NCBI GenBank assembly: GCA_030430565.1
Contig: JAUIKS010000034.1
Span: 62,001 to 126,000 of the forward strand
Source of the DNA: Polyangia bacterium
GTDB lineage: Bacteria; Myxococcota_A; Polyangia; Nannocystales; Nannocystaceae
Direction: 5' to 3'
Length of the DNA: 64,000 nucleotides
Shown here: positions 41,701 to 49,099 of the stretch, in pieces
How the letters are laid out: each line of letters opens with the position of its first letter
Numbering within the stretch: position 1 is the first letter of the stretch
Translations under genes and position numbers: made by a program
Notes under the pieces: model-generated
Databases searched by the model: none
Told to the model about the DNA's origin: nothing
The model's input: only the letters and a program-made list of their open reading frames with translations

Positions 41701-41768
41701 ACCGCGCGCGGGGCTCTCGCAAGCACGCCAAGACCAGGAGGACGCGCAACCAGTTCCCAACAGTTTTC

Positions 41769-42008
41769 GTCACGGCAGCGGTGGTGGTGGACCAGCCTTG
41801 CAAACCGGGCGGCGGATCGCCGTCCATGCACACAGCTCAGCCACGCATCACTGGTCCGCTCTTTACTGTGCGGTACCATCGGGTAGTCGTGCTTTTCCGG
41901 TGCGACTTCCGAGAAGTGAATAAGCACGACTACCCGACGTACCGCTTGAGTTGAGCGGCCCAGTCCCGAGGAGCCTTCGAAGGGACCCGCCGTCGCCGCC
42001 GCCGTGAC
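41769..42008 (+). ncRNA. Retron msr-msd noncoding RNA
   Basis: The ends pair as expected for retron a1/a2: a1 at 41769-41787 (GTCACGGCAGCGGTGGTGG) with a2 at 41990-42008 gives 19 paired positions with one mismatch and three wobbles. Inside, the msr part has a hairpin at 41807-41825 (GGGCGGCG with CGCCGTCC, loop GAT) and GGACCAG (41789-41795) pairs with CTGGTCC (41851-41857). The msd part has a long hairpin at 41870-41945, with a perfect 15-base stem CGGGTAGTCGTGCTT (41880-41894) and its complement (41922-41936). A shorter hairpin lies at 41963-41986. The branching guanosine and exact ends are not assigned. It lies 49 bases before the RT gene, as in known myxobacterial retrons. The 69 bases before it and 49 after show no gene. 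Confidence 0.85.
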
Positions 42009-42056
42009 ACCTTTTTCTCCCCCCGCCTTTTGGACATGTTGAACAGGACATGACCG

Positions 42057-43691
42057 ATGGCGCGGGCTCCCGAACGAGCGCGACCCCACGTCACGAGCCC
42101 CATGAGCCGCCAGCCATCCACACGCGAGGAACTCTACGAGCGCATCCGCAACTCGTCGAAGGATGAGGTCATCCTCGAGGAGATGGTTCGGCTCGGGTTC
42201 TGGCCGGCGTCGAACGGGCAGCCGAACGACCCGGCGGACGAGATCCGCCGCCGTGGGGAGCTGCAGCGCAAGCTCGCGGACCTGCGCAAGAAGGTCGGTC
42301 GGCTCTACAACGAGCAGCGCCTGATCGCGGACCAGCGCAAGCAGCGGCTCGCCGAGTCGCGACGCAAGCGCCAGGAGACGAAGGAACGCCGTGAGCGCGA
42401 GCGGCAGCAGAAGGCCGCGCTCTGGAACCAGCGCAAGCAGCGAGAGCTGCTGTACCTGGGCGAGGGCGTGTCGGGCGGGCTGCTCGAGCGCAAGGCCGAC
42501 CAGGCGCGGCTCGTCGGCGCCGGCCTGCCGGTGATGGCCGGGCCCGAGGCGCTCGCCGCGTCCATGGGCATCTCGGTCGGCGCGCTGCGGTTTTTGGCGT
42601 ACTCGCGCCGCGTCGCCCGGATCTCGCACTACCGACGCTTCACGATCCCCAAGAAGACGGGCGGGAAGCGGACGATCTCGGCGCCGATGCCCCGGCTCAA
42701 GGCGGCGCAGCACTGGGTCCTGCACAACATCCTCGACAAGGTCCCGGTGCACGAGGCGGCCCACGGTTTCCTCGAGCGCCGGTCGATCGTGACGAACGCG
42801 GTCCCGCACGTAGGCGCGGATATCGTCATCAACCTCGACCTCAAGGACTTCTTCCCGACGGTCACCTACGCGCGGGTGAAGGGCCTGTTTCACAAGCTCG
42901 GCTACTCCGAGTCGGTGGCGACCGTGCTCGCGCTGGTCTGCACCGAGCCGGACGTCGCGGAGATCGAGCTCGACGGCAACCGCTACTACGCCTCCCGCGG
43001 ACCGCGTCGGCTGCCCCAAGGGTCACCCGCGAGCCCGGCGATCACGAACCTGCTGTGCCGCCGGCTCGACCGGCGCCTGCAGGGCCTGGCGCGCAAGCAC
43101 GGCTACCAGTACACGCGCTACGCCGACGACCTGACGTTCTCGGCCCGCGGCATGATGACGGCGCGCTCGAGCGCGGTCGGCCGGCTGCTGCGCGACGTCG
43201 CGGATATCGTCGAGCACGAGGGCTTCGCGGTGCACCCCGAGAAGACCCGCGTGATGCGGCGTGGGCGTCGGCTCGAGGTCACCGGGATCGTGGTCAATGA
43301 CAAGCTCTCGGTCGATCGTAAGACCTTGAGAAAATTCCGGGCGACGCTGTTTCAAGTCGAGCGCGACGGGCCCGACGGGAAGCGCTGGGGCGAGAGCCGC
43401 GATCTGATGGCGGGGCTGCTGGGCTACGCGAGCTTCGTGGCGATGGTGGATCCGCAGAAGGGTCGACCGCTGGTCACGCGCGTGAAGGCGCTGCACCGAA
43501 AGCACGGCTACCGGGCGGCGGCGCCGAAGCGCTCGGCGGGCTCGACCTCGACCTCCGCGGCCAGGAGTGTGACGCAGAGCGCGACGGTCGTCTCGCCCAA
43601 CGTCGATCCGCTCAACCCGAGCACCGCGTCGCAGCCCGAGCCGGATCCCGATCCGCCGAAGAAGAAAAAGAAGAAGTGGAAGCTGTGGTGA
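42057..43691 (+). CDS. Retron reverse transcriptase, myxobacterial type
   Basis: A 544-residue reverse transcriptase; ATG 42057 has AGGAC a few bases upstream, while ATG 42102 is an alternative. The catalytic YADD is at residues 355-358. Retron-specific marks are present: NAVPH (247-251) matches the NAxxH motif of region X and VTG (408-410) matches region Y. Other RT motifs include DLKDFFPT near 262 and RLPQGSPASP near 320. The N-terminal 150 residues form a basic, probably coiled region, and the C-terminus ends in a Pro/Lys tail (PPKKKKKKWKLW). The enzyme should copy the msd RNA into a branched RNA-DNA hybrid. The overall order resembles the Myxococcus Mx162-type enzyme. Confidence 0.93.
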   Translation: MARAPERARPHVTSPMSRQPSTREELYERIRNSSKDEVILEEMVRLGFWPASNGQPNDPADEIRRRGELQRKLADLRKKVGRLYNEQRLIADQRKQRLAESRRKRQETKERRERERQQKAALWNQRKQRELLYLGEGVSGGLLERKADQARLVGAGLPVMAGPEALAASMGISVGALRFLAYSRRVARISHYRRFTIPKKTGGKRTISAPMPRLKAAQHWVLHNILDKVPVHEAAHGFLERRSIVTNAVPHVGADIVINLDLKDFFPTVTYARVKGLFHKLGYSESVATVLALVCTEPDVAEIELDGNRYYASRGPRRLPQGSPASPAITNLLCRRLDRRLQGLARKHGYQYTRYADDLTFSARGMMTARSSAVGRLLRDVADIVEHEGFAVHPEKTRVMRRGRRLEVTGIVVNDKLSVDRKTLRKFRATLFQVERDGPDGKRWGESRDLMAGLLGYASFVAMVDPQKGRPLVTRVKALHRKHGYRAAAPKRSAGSTSTSAARSVTQSATVVSPNVDPLNPSTASQPEPDPDPPKKKKKKWKLW

Positions 43692-43737
43692 CGCCCGCGT
43701 GAGGCCTCGCGCGCGTCGCGTTCGTCACTTCCTGCTC

Positions 43738-43777
43738 TGCTCTTCTTGCTCTTCTTGCTCTTCCCGCTCTTCCCCTT
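43738..43777. repeat. Short CTCTTCTTG-like repeat
   Basis: Four to five near-copies of CTCTTCTTG between the retron RT and the convergent FAD-enzyme gene. The tract is low complexity and pyrimidine-rich on the plus strand. No terminator hairpin with a T run was found in this 84-base gap. Confidence 0.6.
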
Positions 43778-45158
43778 AGCCACGCTCGCGCCGGCCGCCT
43801 CGGAGCACGCGTGGGTGCAGCAGTGAGGTCGGCGGGAGCAAGAAGTGCACCACCGCGATCAGCCGGCGGGTGACGTCGGCGTCGCGATGTGTCCCCTTGA
43901 ACACGCGGTCCATGTAGCGGTGCACGAGCTTGAGGCCGCGGGGCGGGGTGCCCTCGGTCTCGGGCCAGCGGAAGTCGTCGGCGGTCGCGAGCATGAACGC
44001 GATCTGGTTGCTCTTGGCGAGGCGGCGCTGGAACGCGGCGCAGGCCCGGGCGTCGAGGGCGCGCCCTCTCTTCTTGTCCGAGAGGAAGGCGTCGAGGACC
44101 TCGGCCGCGCGCGCGGCGTTCGTCATGCCCTGGCCGTACACAGGGTTGAGGGCGCAGACGGCGTCGCCCGAGCAGACGAAGCCGGCGGGCCAACGCGGCA
44201 TGCTCTCGAATTTGCGCACGCGGTTCGCCGTGCGTCGGTAGCCGCGGACGGGCCCCAGCGGCTCGGCGTGCTTGATGGTCTCGTAGATGTCGGGGGCCGC
44301 GAGGCTGCGGGCGAACTCGAGGAATTCATCCTCGTCGGTCGACGGGTAGTCGCGGTTGTAGCCGACGAGCGTGACGATCCAGCGGCCGCCCTCGATCGGG
44401 CTGAGCGCGCCGGCGCGTGGGAGACCCGGCGGGCTGGCGGTGATGTAGAGGACCGTCCAGTCGGCGTCGTGATCTTCGGGGATCTTGAACAGCCGCGTGG
44501 CGTAGCCGAGGTGGGCGTCGACGTCGATGGTCGGGGCGCAGGGGTAGCCGAGCGCGGCCAGCCAGTCCTCGACCTTGGAGCCGCGGCCGCTGGCGTCGAC
44601 GACGAGGTCGGCGGTGCGCGTGGCCTCGTCGAGGGTCTCGGGGTCGTGGGGCCCGGCGCCGTGCGGTCTCGTCTCGACGCCGCGGACGCGGCCGTTGTCG
44701 CCAGGATCAGCGCGCAGGCCCGTGACCGCGTGTCCGCTGATCATGCGGACGTTTCCGCGCGCGCCCACGGCCTCGCGGATGGCCCACTCGAACAACGGGC
44801 GGCTGGCGAGGCGCGAGACCATCCCGGACGCGCCGCGCTTGATCCAGCCTCCGGCGAGGAACCATGCGGTGTCTCGCGTCCAGTCGAAGCGGGGGGCCCC
44901 GTGGCGATCCAGCAGCTCATCGAACTCGGGGAAGAACCGCGTGAGCGCGCGGTAGCCGTGGGTCAGCAGGACGTGGATGTGATGGCCCTGCGGCGCGCCG
45001 GCGCGGGCGGTCGGACCCTCGGGGACTTGGTCGCGCTCGATCAGCGTGACGCGGTCAAAGTGGCGGCTGAGCACGTGCGCGTGCAGCAGGCCGGCGATTC
45101 CTCCGCCGATGACGATCGCGTGCGCGCGGCGGGCTTTCGTGTTCGAAGAGTGGGGCAT
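43776..45158 (-). CDS. FAD-dependent monooxygenase-like protein
   Basis: A 460-residue flavoprotein. The N-terminal GxGxxG motif (VIGGGIAGLLHAHV) binds FAD, and SGDAVCALNPVYGQGM near residue 335 is the GD-type second FAD site of aromatic hydroxylase-like enzymes. A DASGRGS stretch lies near residue 195. It resembles squalene-epoxidase or tryptophan-halogenase relatives, but I cannot name a substrate, and the paired Trp-lysine motif of halogenases was not seen. It is convergent with the retron genes and has its own promoter region at 45159-45410. The assignment to the family is firm; the function is open. Confidence 0.8.
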   Translation of the reverse strand: MPHSSNTKARRAHAIVIGGGIAGLLHAHVLSRHFDRVTLIERDQVPEGPTARAGAPQGHHIHVLLTHGYRALTRFFPEFDELLDRHGAPRFDWTRDTAWFLAGGWIKRGASGMVSRLASRPLFEWAIREAVGARGNVRMISGHAVTGLRADPGDNGRVRGVETRPHGAGPHDPETLDEATRTADLVVDASGRGSKVEDWLAALGYPCAPTIDVDAHLGYATRLFKIPEDHDADWTVLYITASPPGLPRAGALSPIEGGRWIVTLVGYNRDYPSTDEDEFLEFARSLAAPDIYETIKHAEPLGPVRGYRRTANRVRKFESMPRWPAGFVCSGDAVCALNPVYGQGMTNAARAAEVLDAFLSDKKRGRALDARACAAFQRRLAKSNQIAFMLATADDFRWPETEGTPPRGLKLVHRYMDRVFKGTHRDADVTRRLIAVVHFLLPPTSLLHPRVLRGGRRERG

Positions 45159-45410
45159 TCGCGATCGCGGGCGCGGCCACGGCCCGCGCGGGCGTCGGTC
45201 CGCGCGGGGTCGATGTCATGAGGCTACACCGAAGAGGTGCCGATGTCCGCTTGGCGAGCGTACGCAGAACCGAGACACTGACGCGGGCGAGCGCGGCGCC
45301 GCGAGCGAGCGCGCGCCGGCGACTCGAGCTGATTTCGAGCCGCGCGCTTCGACGCGACGAACGAGGCGGAGCGCGCTATGCAAGCGAAGCCAAGGCGAGG
45401 ACGACACGTG

Positions 45411-45800
45411 ATGACAGACGAGTACCGAATCCCACAGGAGCCCCACTTGTCGCAGCAGTTTGAGGTCAAGGGGTACTTCGTCAACATGATCTCGGCGCCG
45501 CTGCACACCGACCCCGCGCTCGGGAGGTTCCCGACGCTGCTGCTCTACGACAACGAGAAGTGCAACCCCGCCGGGCGGATTCACGCCGTGCTGTACTTCC
45601 ACCCGACGCCGGCGACGGTCGGGCTGCCCTCGGTGCGCGACAACTGCATCTTCCTGCACTACCCGCTCGCGGCGCTCGATCCACTGCTCACCATGCTGCG
45701 CTCCGGCGACGCGGTGCGCTGCTACTACCGCGGTCAGGGGAACGGCAGCTACGGCGGCGTGCAGCGCGGGCCCATAGCGATGACGGCGGGCGCGGAGTAG
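45411..45800 (+). CDS. Small conserved-looking protein, unknown
   Basis: A 129-residue product from ATG 45411, with ATG 45378 as an in-frame option adding 11 residues. There is no signal peptide or membrane helix. The sequence holds regularly spaced hydrophobic beta-strand-like stretches (TLLLYDNEK, IHAVLYFHP, NCIFLHYPLA) and a Gly-rich end. I do not recognise it. It lies 252 bases downstream of the divergent FAD-enzyme gene and 91 bases before a lipoprotein gene. Confidence 0.5.
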   Translation: MTDEYRIPQEPHLSQQFEVKGYFVNMISAPLHTDPALGRFPTLLLYDNEKCNPAGRIHAVLYFHPTPATVGLPSVRDNCIFLHYPLAALDPLLTMLRSGDAVRCYYRGQGNGSYGGVQRGPIAMTAGAE

Positions 45801-45891
45801 CGAGTTAGATATGTCTCTTTGGACCTGTTCGATCGGGCGCCGGGGCGGCTGCCGCGGCGCCGGGCGTGATACCCTGCGCGCAGAGGTGCAG

Positions 45892-46275
45892 ATGCCAGGA
45901 GCGACTCGAGGCGGAACGAATCAGCGGCGTCGACGCGCGGCGCTCGCGGGCGCGCTCGCGCTCGCCGTGGGCGCGGCGCCGATCGCCTGTGATCAAGGAC
46001 AGGCGACGCAGCCGCCGGGACCGAGCAACACGACCTCGTATCACGTGTCGATCTTCAACGCGTGCGGGGCCAAGATGCGGATCCGCAAGAACGACCCCAA
46101 GGACGAGACGAACACCCTGTTCCTGTTCAAGAACATGCGCGAGACGATCACGGGCACCAACGAGACGCTGTGGCTGATCGACGATCACGGCGAGGCGGTC
46201 GCGCACTACCAGCCGGTGCAGGGGAAGCAGAGCGTGCGCGTGACGGCGGACTGCACCGCGATCGTGCGCGAGTAG
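45892..46275 (+). CDS. Small lipoprotein, unknown
   Basis: ATG 45892 with AGAGGTG upstream gives 127 residues; an upstream ATG at 45811 is in frame but would place the signal peptide internally. The signal ends at the lipobox PIAC (about Cys34). The mature part is a short beta-rich domain with two Cys (NACGAKM and ADCTAIV) that could form a disulfide. No family recognised. It is followed by a 318-base gap. Confidence 0.6.
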   Translation: MPGATRGGTNQRRRRAALAGALALAVGAAPIACDQGQATQPPGPSNTTSYHVSIFNACGAKMRIRKNDPKDETNTLFLFKNMRETITGTNETLWLIDDHGEAVAHYQPVQGKQSVRVTADCTAIVRE

Positions 46276-46593
46276 CTCGCGGATAACTCGACGTCGTCCG
46301 ACGATCTCGGGAGCGACGAATTTGCGTGCGTCGACGCGAACGCGCGATTGCGACGCGGCGAGGTGTATTCGTCGTTTCGTAACTACCGACATTCGTCGAT
46401 TCGCGAGCGCGCCGCTGCGGCGCGATACGACGCCGCCGAGCGCGTAGCGCTGGCCAGCGAGGCCCGACAGCCGCGACGCGACTACACATTTGAATTGGTC
46501 AATGTGTGACGTCGATGAGGGGCGCGACGACGCCGCGGGGGGCGCGGTTTTGTCGGTCCTCCCGCGGGCGTCTACGCTACGATCGCGTCCATC
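46276..46593. other. Intergenic region with a short imperfect dyad
   Basis: Mostly non-coding. ACACATT at 46484-46490 and AATGTGT at 46501-46507 form an inverted repeat around an AT-rich centre that stands out in this GC-rich DNA; it could be an operator or promoter element of the following gene. No terminator or RNA gene is visible. Confidence 0.45.
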
Positions 46594-48030
46594 GTGGTCC
46601 TGTTTGTTCTACCGCGGCGCGGTCGGGTGGGCCTCGTCATGGTCCTGGTCCTCGGGGTCGCGGCGCGCGGCTGCGCTGATGGCGACGCGGACACGGGCGC
46701 GGACACGGGCGCGGATGAAGCGCCGCTCGTTGAGGACCCGACCTGGTATCGCGATATCGCGCCGATCGTCGCGGAGCGCTGCGGCGGCTGTCACCGCGAG
46801 GGCGGCGTCGCGCCGGTGTCGTTTGAGACGTACGAGCAGACGGCGCCGTGGGCTGAGCTGATGATCGAGGCGGTCGAGGTCGGGCTGATGCCTCCCTTCG
46901 CCGCCCACGAGTCGGGCTCGTGCACGCCGCCCGCGCCGTGGCGCGATGACCCTCGACTGGACGATCGGGAGCGCGCCTTGCTGATCGCGTGGGTCGAGGA
47001 CGGCGCGCCGGCGGGGGATCCCGAGACGGCCGCGCCGCTGCCCTCGCCGCACGAGCTCGCGCTGACGGAGCCCGACCTCCGCTTGGTCCCGACTCAGCCT
47101 GTTGAGGTGACCGGGGATCGCGATCAATTCCTGTGCTTCGTGCTCGATCCAGCGCTCGAGGAGGACCGCTACGTGAGCGCGGTGCAGCTCGTGCCGGGCA
47201 ATGAGCGCGTCGTCCATCACGCGCTCGTGTACGCCGACCCCGAGGCGCAGTTCGGCGCGCTGGCGGGCGATAACGGCTGGTTCGAGTGTGATCCCGGGGG
47301 GCTGTACGGTGAGTCGCTGATCTCCGCGTGGGCGCCCGGGGGGCTGCCCCATCGCGCGCCGGAGGGCAGCGCGACGCGGCTCCGCGCGGGCGCGCAGCTG
47401 GTCATGAGCGTCCACTACCACCCGACCGGCGCGCCGGAGATCGATCCCGGGACCGCGCTCGAGCTCGAGTGGTACGACGGCGAGCCCGAGCAGCTCAGCG
47501 AGCTCGCGCTGATCGGGAACTTCACCGACGAGCGCCTGCAGCCGGGGCCCAACGACCCTGACCTCACGGCGTTCTGGATCCCCGCGGGCGCCGAGCGGCA
47601 CAGCGAGTTGATGATCGTCCCGCTGCCGCCGGAGCTGCCCGAGCTGCGGGTGTGGATGGTCGGCGCGCACATGCACTACCTCGGCGTCGACGCCCAGATC
47701 GCGCTGCTGCGCCCGGACGCGGAGGACCCGGCGGCGCGGCAAGAGTGCCTGCTGCACGCGCCGCGCTATCAGTTTGAGTGGCAGCGCACCTACGCCTACG
47801 ACGCGCCCACCGAGCAGCTGCCGGTCGCGCGCGGCGGCGATCACCTGCTGATCCGCTGCGAGTACAACAACAGCTTGAAGAACCCGTCGCTCGCGCCCTT
47901 GCTCGCCGAGCGTGGCCTCACGGAGCCCGTCGGGGTCGGCCTCGGTGACGGCACGCTCGACGAGATGTGCCTGGGCGTGTTCGGCGTGGTCTATCCCCGC
48001 GAGCTCGCGGACGAGGAGTGGAGGCCGTAG
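46594..48030 (+). CDS. Lipoprotein with cytochrome c and copper monooxygenase-like domains
   Basis: A 478-residue protein; GTG 46594 with a lipoprotein signal ending near ARGC (about Cys27). A haem c site, CGGCH, lies at residues 63-67. From about residue 160 the protein resembles the copper type II, ascorbate-dependent monooxygenase family (peptidylglycine hydroxylase/dopamine beta-monooxygenase-like). Visible metal-ligand candidates are HHALVY near 211, HYHPTG near 275 and HMHYLG near 361. Such enzymes hydroxylate using copper and oxygen. The haem domain could supply electrons in place of ascorbate, which is inference. The next gene begins four bases later. Confidence 0.72.
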   Translation: MVLFVLPRRGRVGLVMVLVLGVAARGCADGDADTGADTGADEAPLVEDPTWYRDIAPIVAERCGGCHREGGVAPVSFETYEQTAPWAELMIEAVEVGLMPPFAAHESGSCTPPAPWRDDPRLDDRERALLIAWVEDGAPAGDPETAAPLPSPHELALTEPDLRLVPTQPVEVTGDRDQFLCFVLDPALEEDRYVSAVQLVPGNERVVHHALVYADPEAQFGALAGDNGWFECDPGGLYGESLISAWAPGGLPHRAPEGSATRLRAGAQLVMSVHYHPTGAPEIDPGTALELEWYDGEPEQLSELALIGNFTDERLQPGPNDPDLTAFWIPAGAERHSELMIVPLPPELPELRVWMVGAHMHYLGVDAQIALLRPDAEDPAARQECLLHAPRYQFEWQRTYAYDAPTEQLPVARGGDHLLIRCEYNNSLKNPSLAPLLAERGLTEPVGVGLGDGTLDEMCLGVFGVVYPRELADEEWRP

Positions 48031-48033
48031 TCG

Positions 48034-49095
48034 ATGCCCGCGCGTCGCTCGCGAACGCTGGCGCTCACGGTGCTCGTCTCGAGCGTCGCCTGCGTCCCGG
48101 AGCTCCCGGGCGAGGCGGAGCTGTACGCGCTCACGCCGATCGCGATTCACGCCGAAGTCGTCACCTCGGGGAACCTAGGCGTCCCGGCGTCGATCGACGG
48201 TCGCGCGCGCGGGGAGCTGCTACCGGGTGATGTCGTGCGGCTCTCGTCGGTGCTCGCCGACGCGAGCGGCCCGGTCGACCCGACGCAGCTCGAGATCAGC
48301 TGGTTTCTGTGCTCGCCGTGGGACTTCGGGACCGGTGAGTATCGCGACTGCTTCGATGCTGATCTCGTCGGCGGACCTGGGCTCCCGGATTGTCCGGCGG
48401 GCGCGTACGTCGGCGCGCTCCCGTACTGTCGGCTCGGCGAGGGCGCGTCGATCGAGTTCCTGTTCGCGCCGCCCTACGTCGCCGAGCTGGTCTCGGGGCT
48501 AGCGAACCTCAGCGTGACGATGATCGCCCGTGACCCCCGCGTGAGCGACGAGAGCTGCGAGCGCCGGCTCGCCGCCGACCCGGTCGAGGACGTGAGCGAC
48601 TGCGCGATTCAGCAGCGGCAGATCACGCTGGGCCCCGAGAGCGCGCTGGTCGACGCGCTCGACGCCCGGGGGCTCGTGAACCGCTTCGAGTACCCGCCCG
48701 AGCTGTGGTCGCTGGAGCCCGACCTGAACCCGCGCGTCGCCGGCTTCGCGCTGCGTGAGCTCGAGACCGGCGCGGTTCGAGAGGTGGCGCCGCGCGAGGC
48801 CGTGACGGTCGCGCCCGGCGAGCGCTTCACGGTCGAGCCGATCCTCGACGACCGCGACGTTCAGGTCTTCCACATCGACGAGGACGGGGTCGAGTACGAC
48901 GAACTCATGTTTTGGCGCTGGGGCGTCACGCCGCCGGCGGAGGTGATCGCGGTCGGCAGTCTTGCCGCCGCGCCCACGGACCCGATCACGATCGAGGCGC
49001 CGCGTGAGCCTGGCGCGAGCTTCTACGTGTTCCTTCAGCTGCGCGAGCTTCGAGGGAGCCAGGTCGGAGAGTGGCTCCGGCTCGACACGAGATGA
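48034..49095 (+). CDS. Lipoprotein of unknown function
   Basis: A 353-residue protein starting three bases after the previous stop. A lipoprotein signal ends at VACVPELPG (about Cys20). The mature region is beta-rich with several cysteines and no recognised domain. The tight spacing with the copper monooxygenase-like gene before it and the TonB receptor after it (four-base gap) suggests one operon of envelope proteins. I see no catalytic motif. Confidence 0.65.
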   Translation: MPARRSRTLALTVLVSSVACVPELPGEAELYALTPIAIHAEVVTSGNLGVPASIDGRARGELLPGDVVRLSSVLADASGPVDPTQLEISWFLCSPWDFGTGEYRDCFDADLVGGPGLPDCPAGAYVGALPYCRLGEGASIEFLFAPPYVAELVSGLANLSVTMIARDPRVSDESCERRLAADPVEDVSDCAIQQRQITLGPESALVDALDARGLVNRFEYPPELWSLEPDLNPRVAGFALRELETGAVREVAPREAVTVAPGERFTVEPILDDRDVQVFHIDEDGVEYDELMFWRWGVTPPAEVIAVGSLAAAPTDPITIEAPREPGASFYVFLQLRELRGSQVGEWLRLDTR

Positions 49096-49099
49096 GCTC

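Noticed and set aside
36711..43691. Group II intron or mobile RT element
   Set aside because: The RT has retron motifs, and no intron-like domain X, maturase region or intron RNA ends are seen.
43508..43783. 91-codon minus-strand frame beside the retron RT
   Set aside because: Lys/Ser-rich start and Phe run come from the reverse of the RT tail and the CTCTTCTTG repeat; no sign of a real gene.
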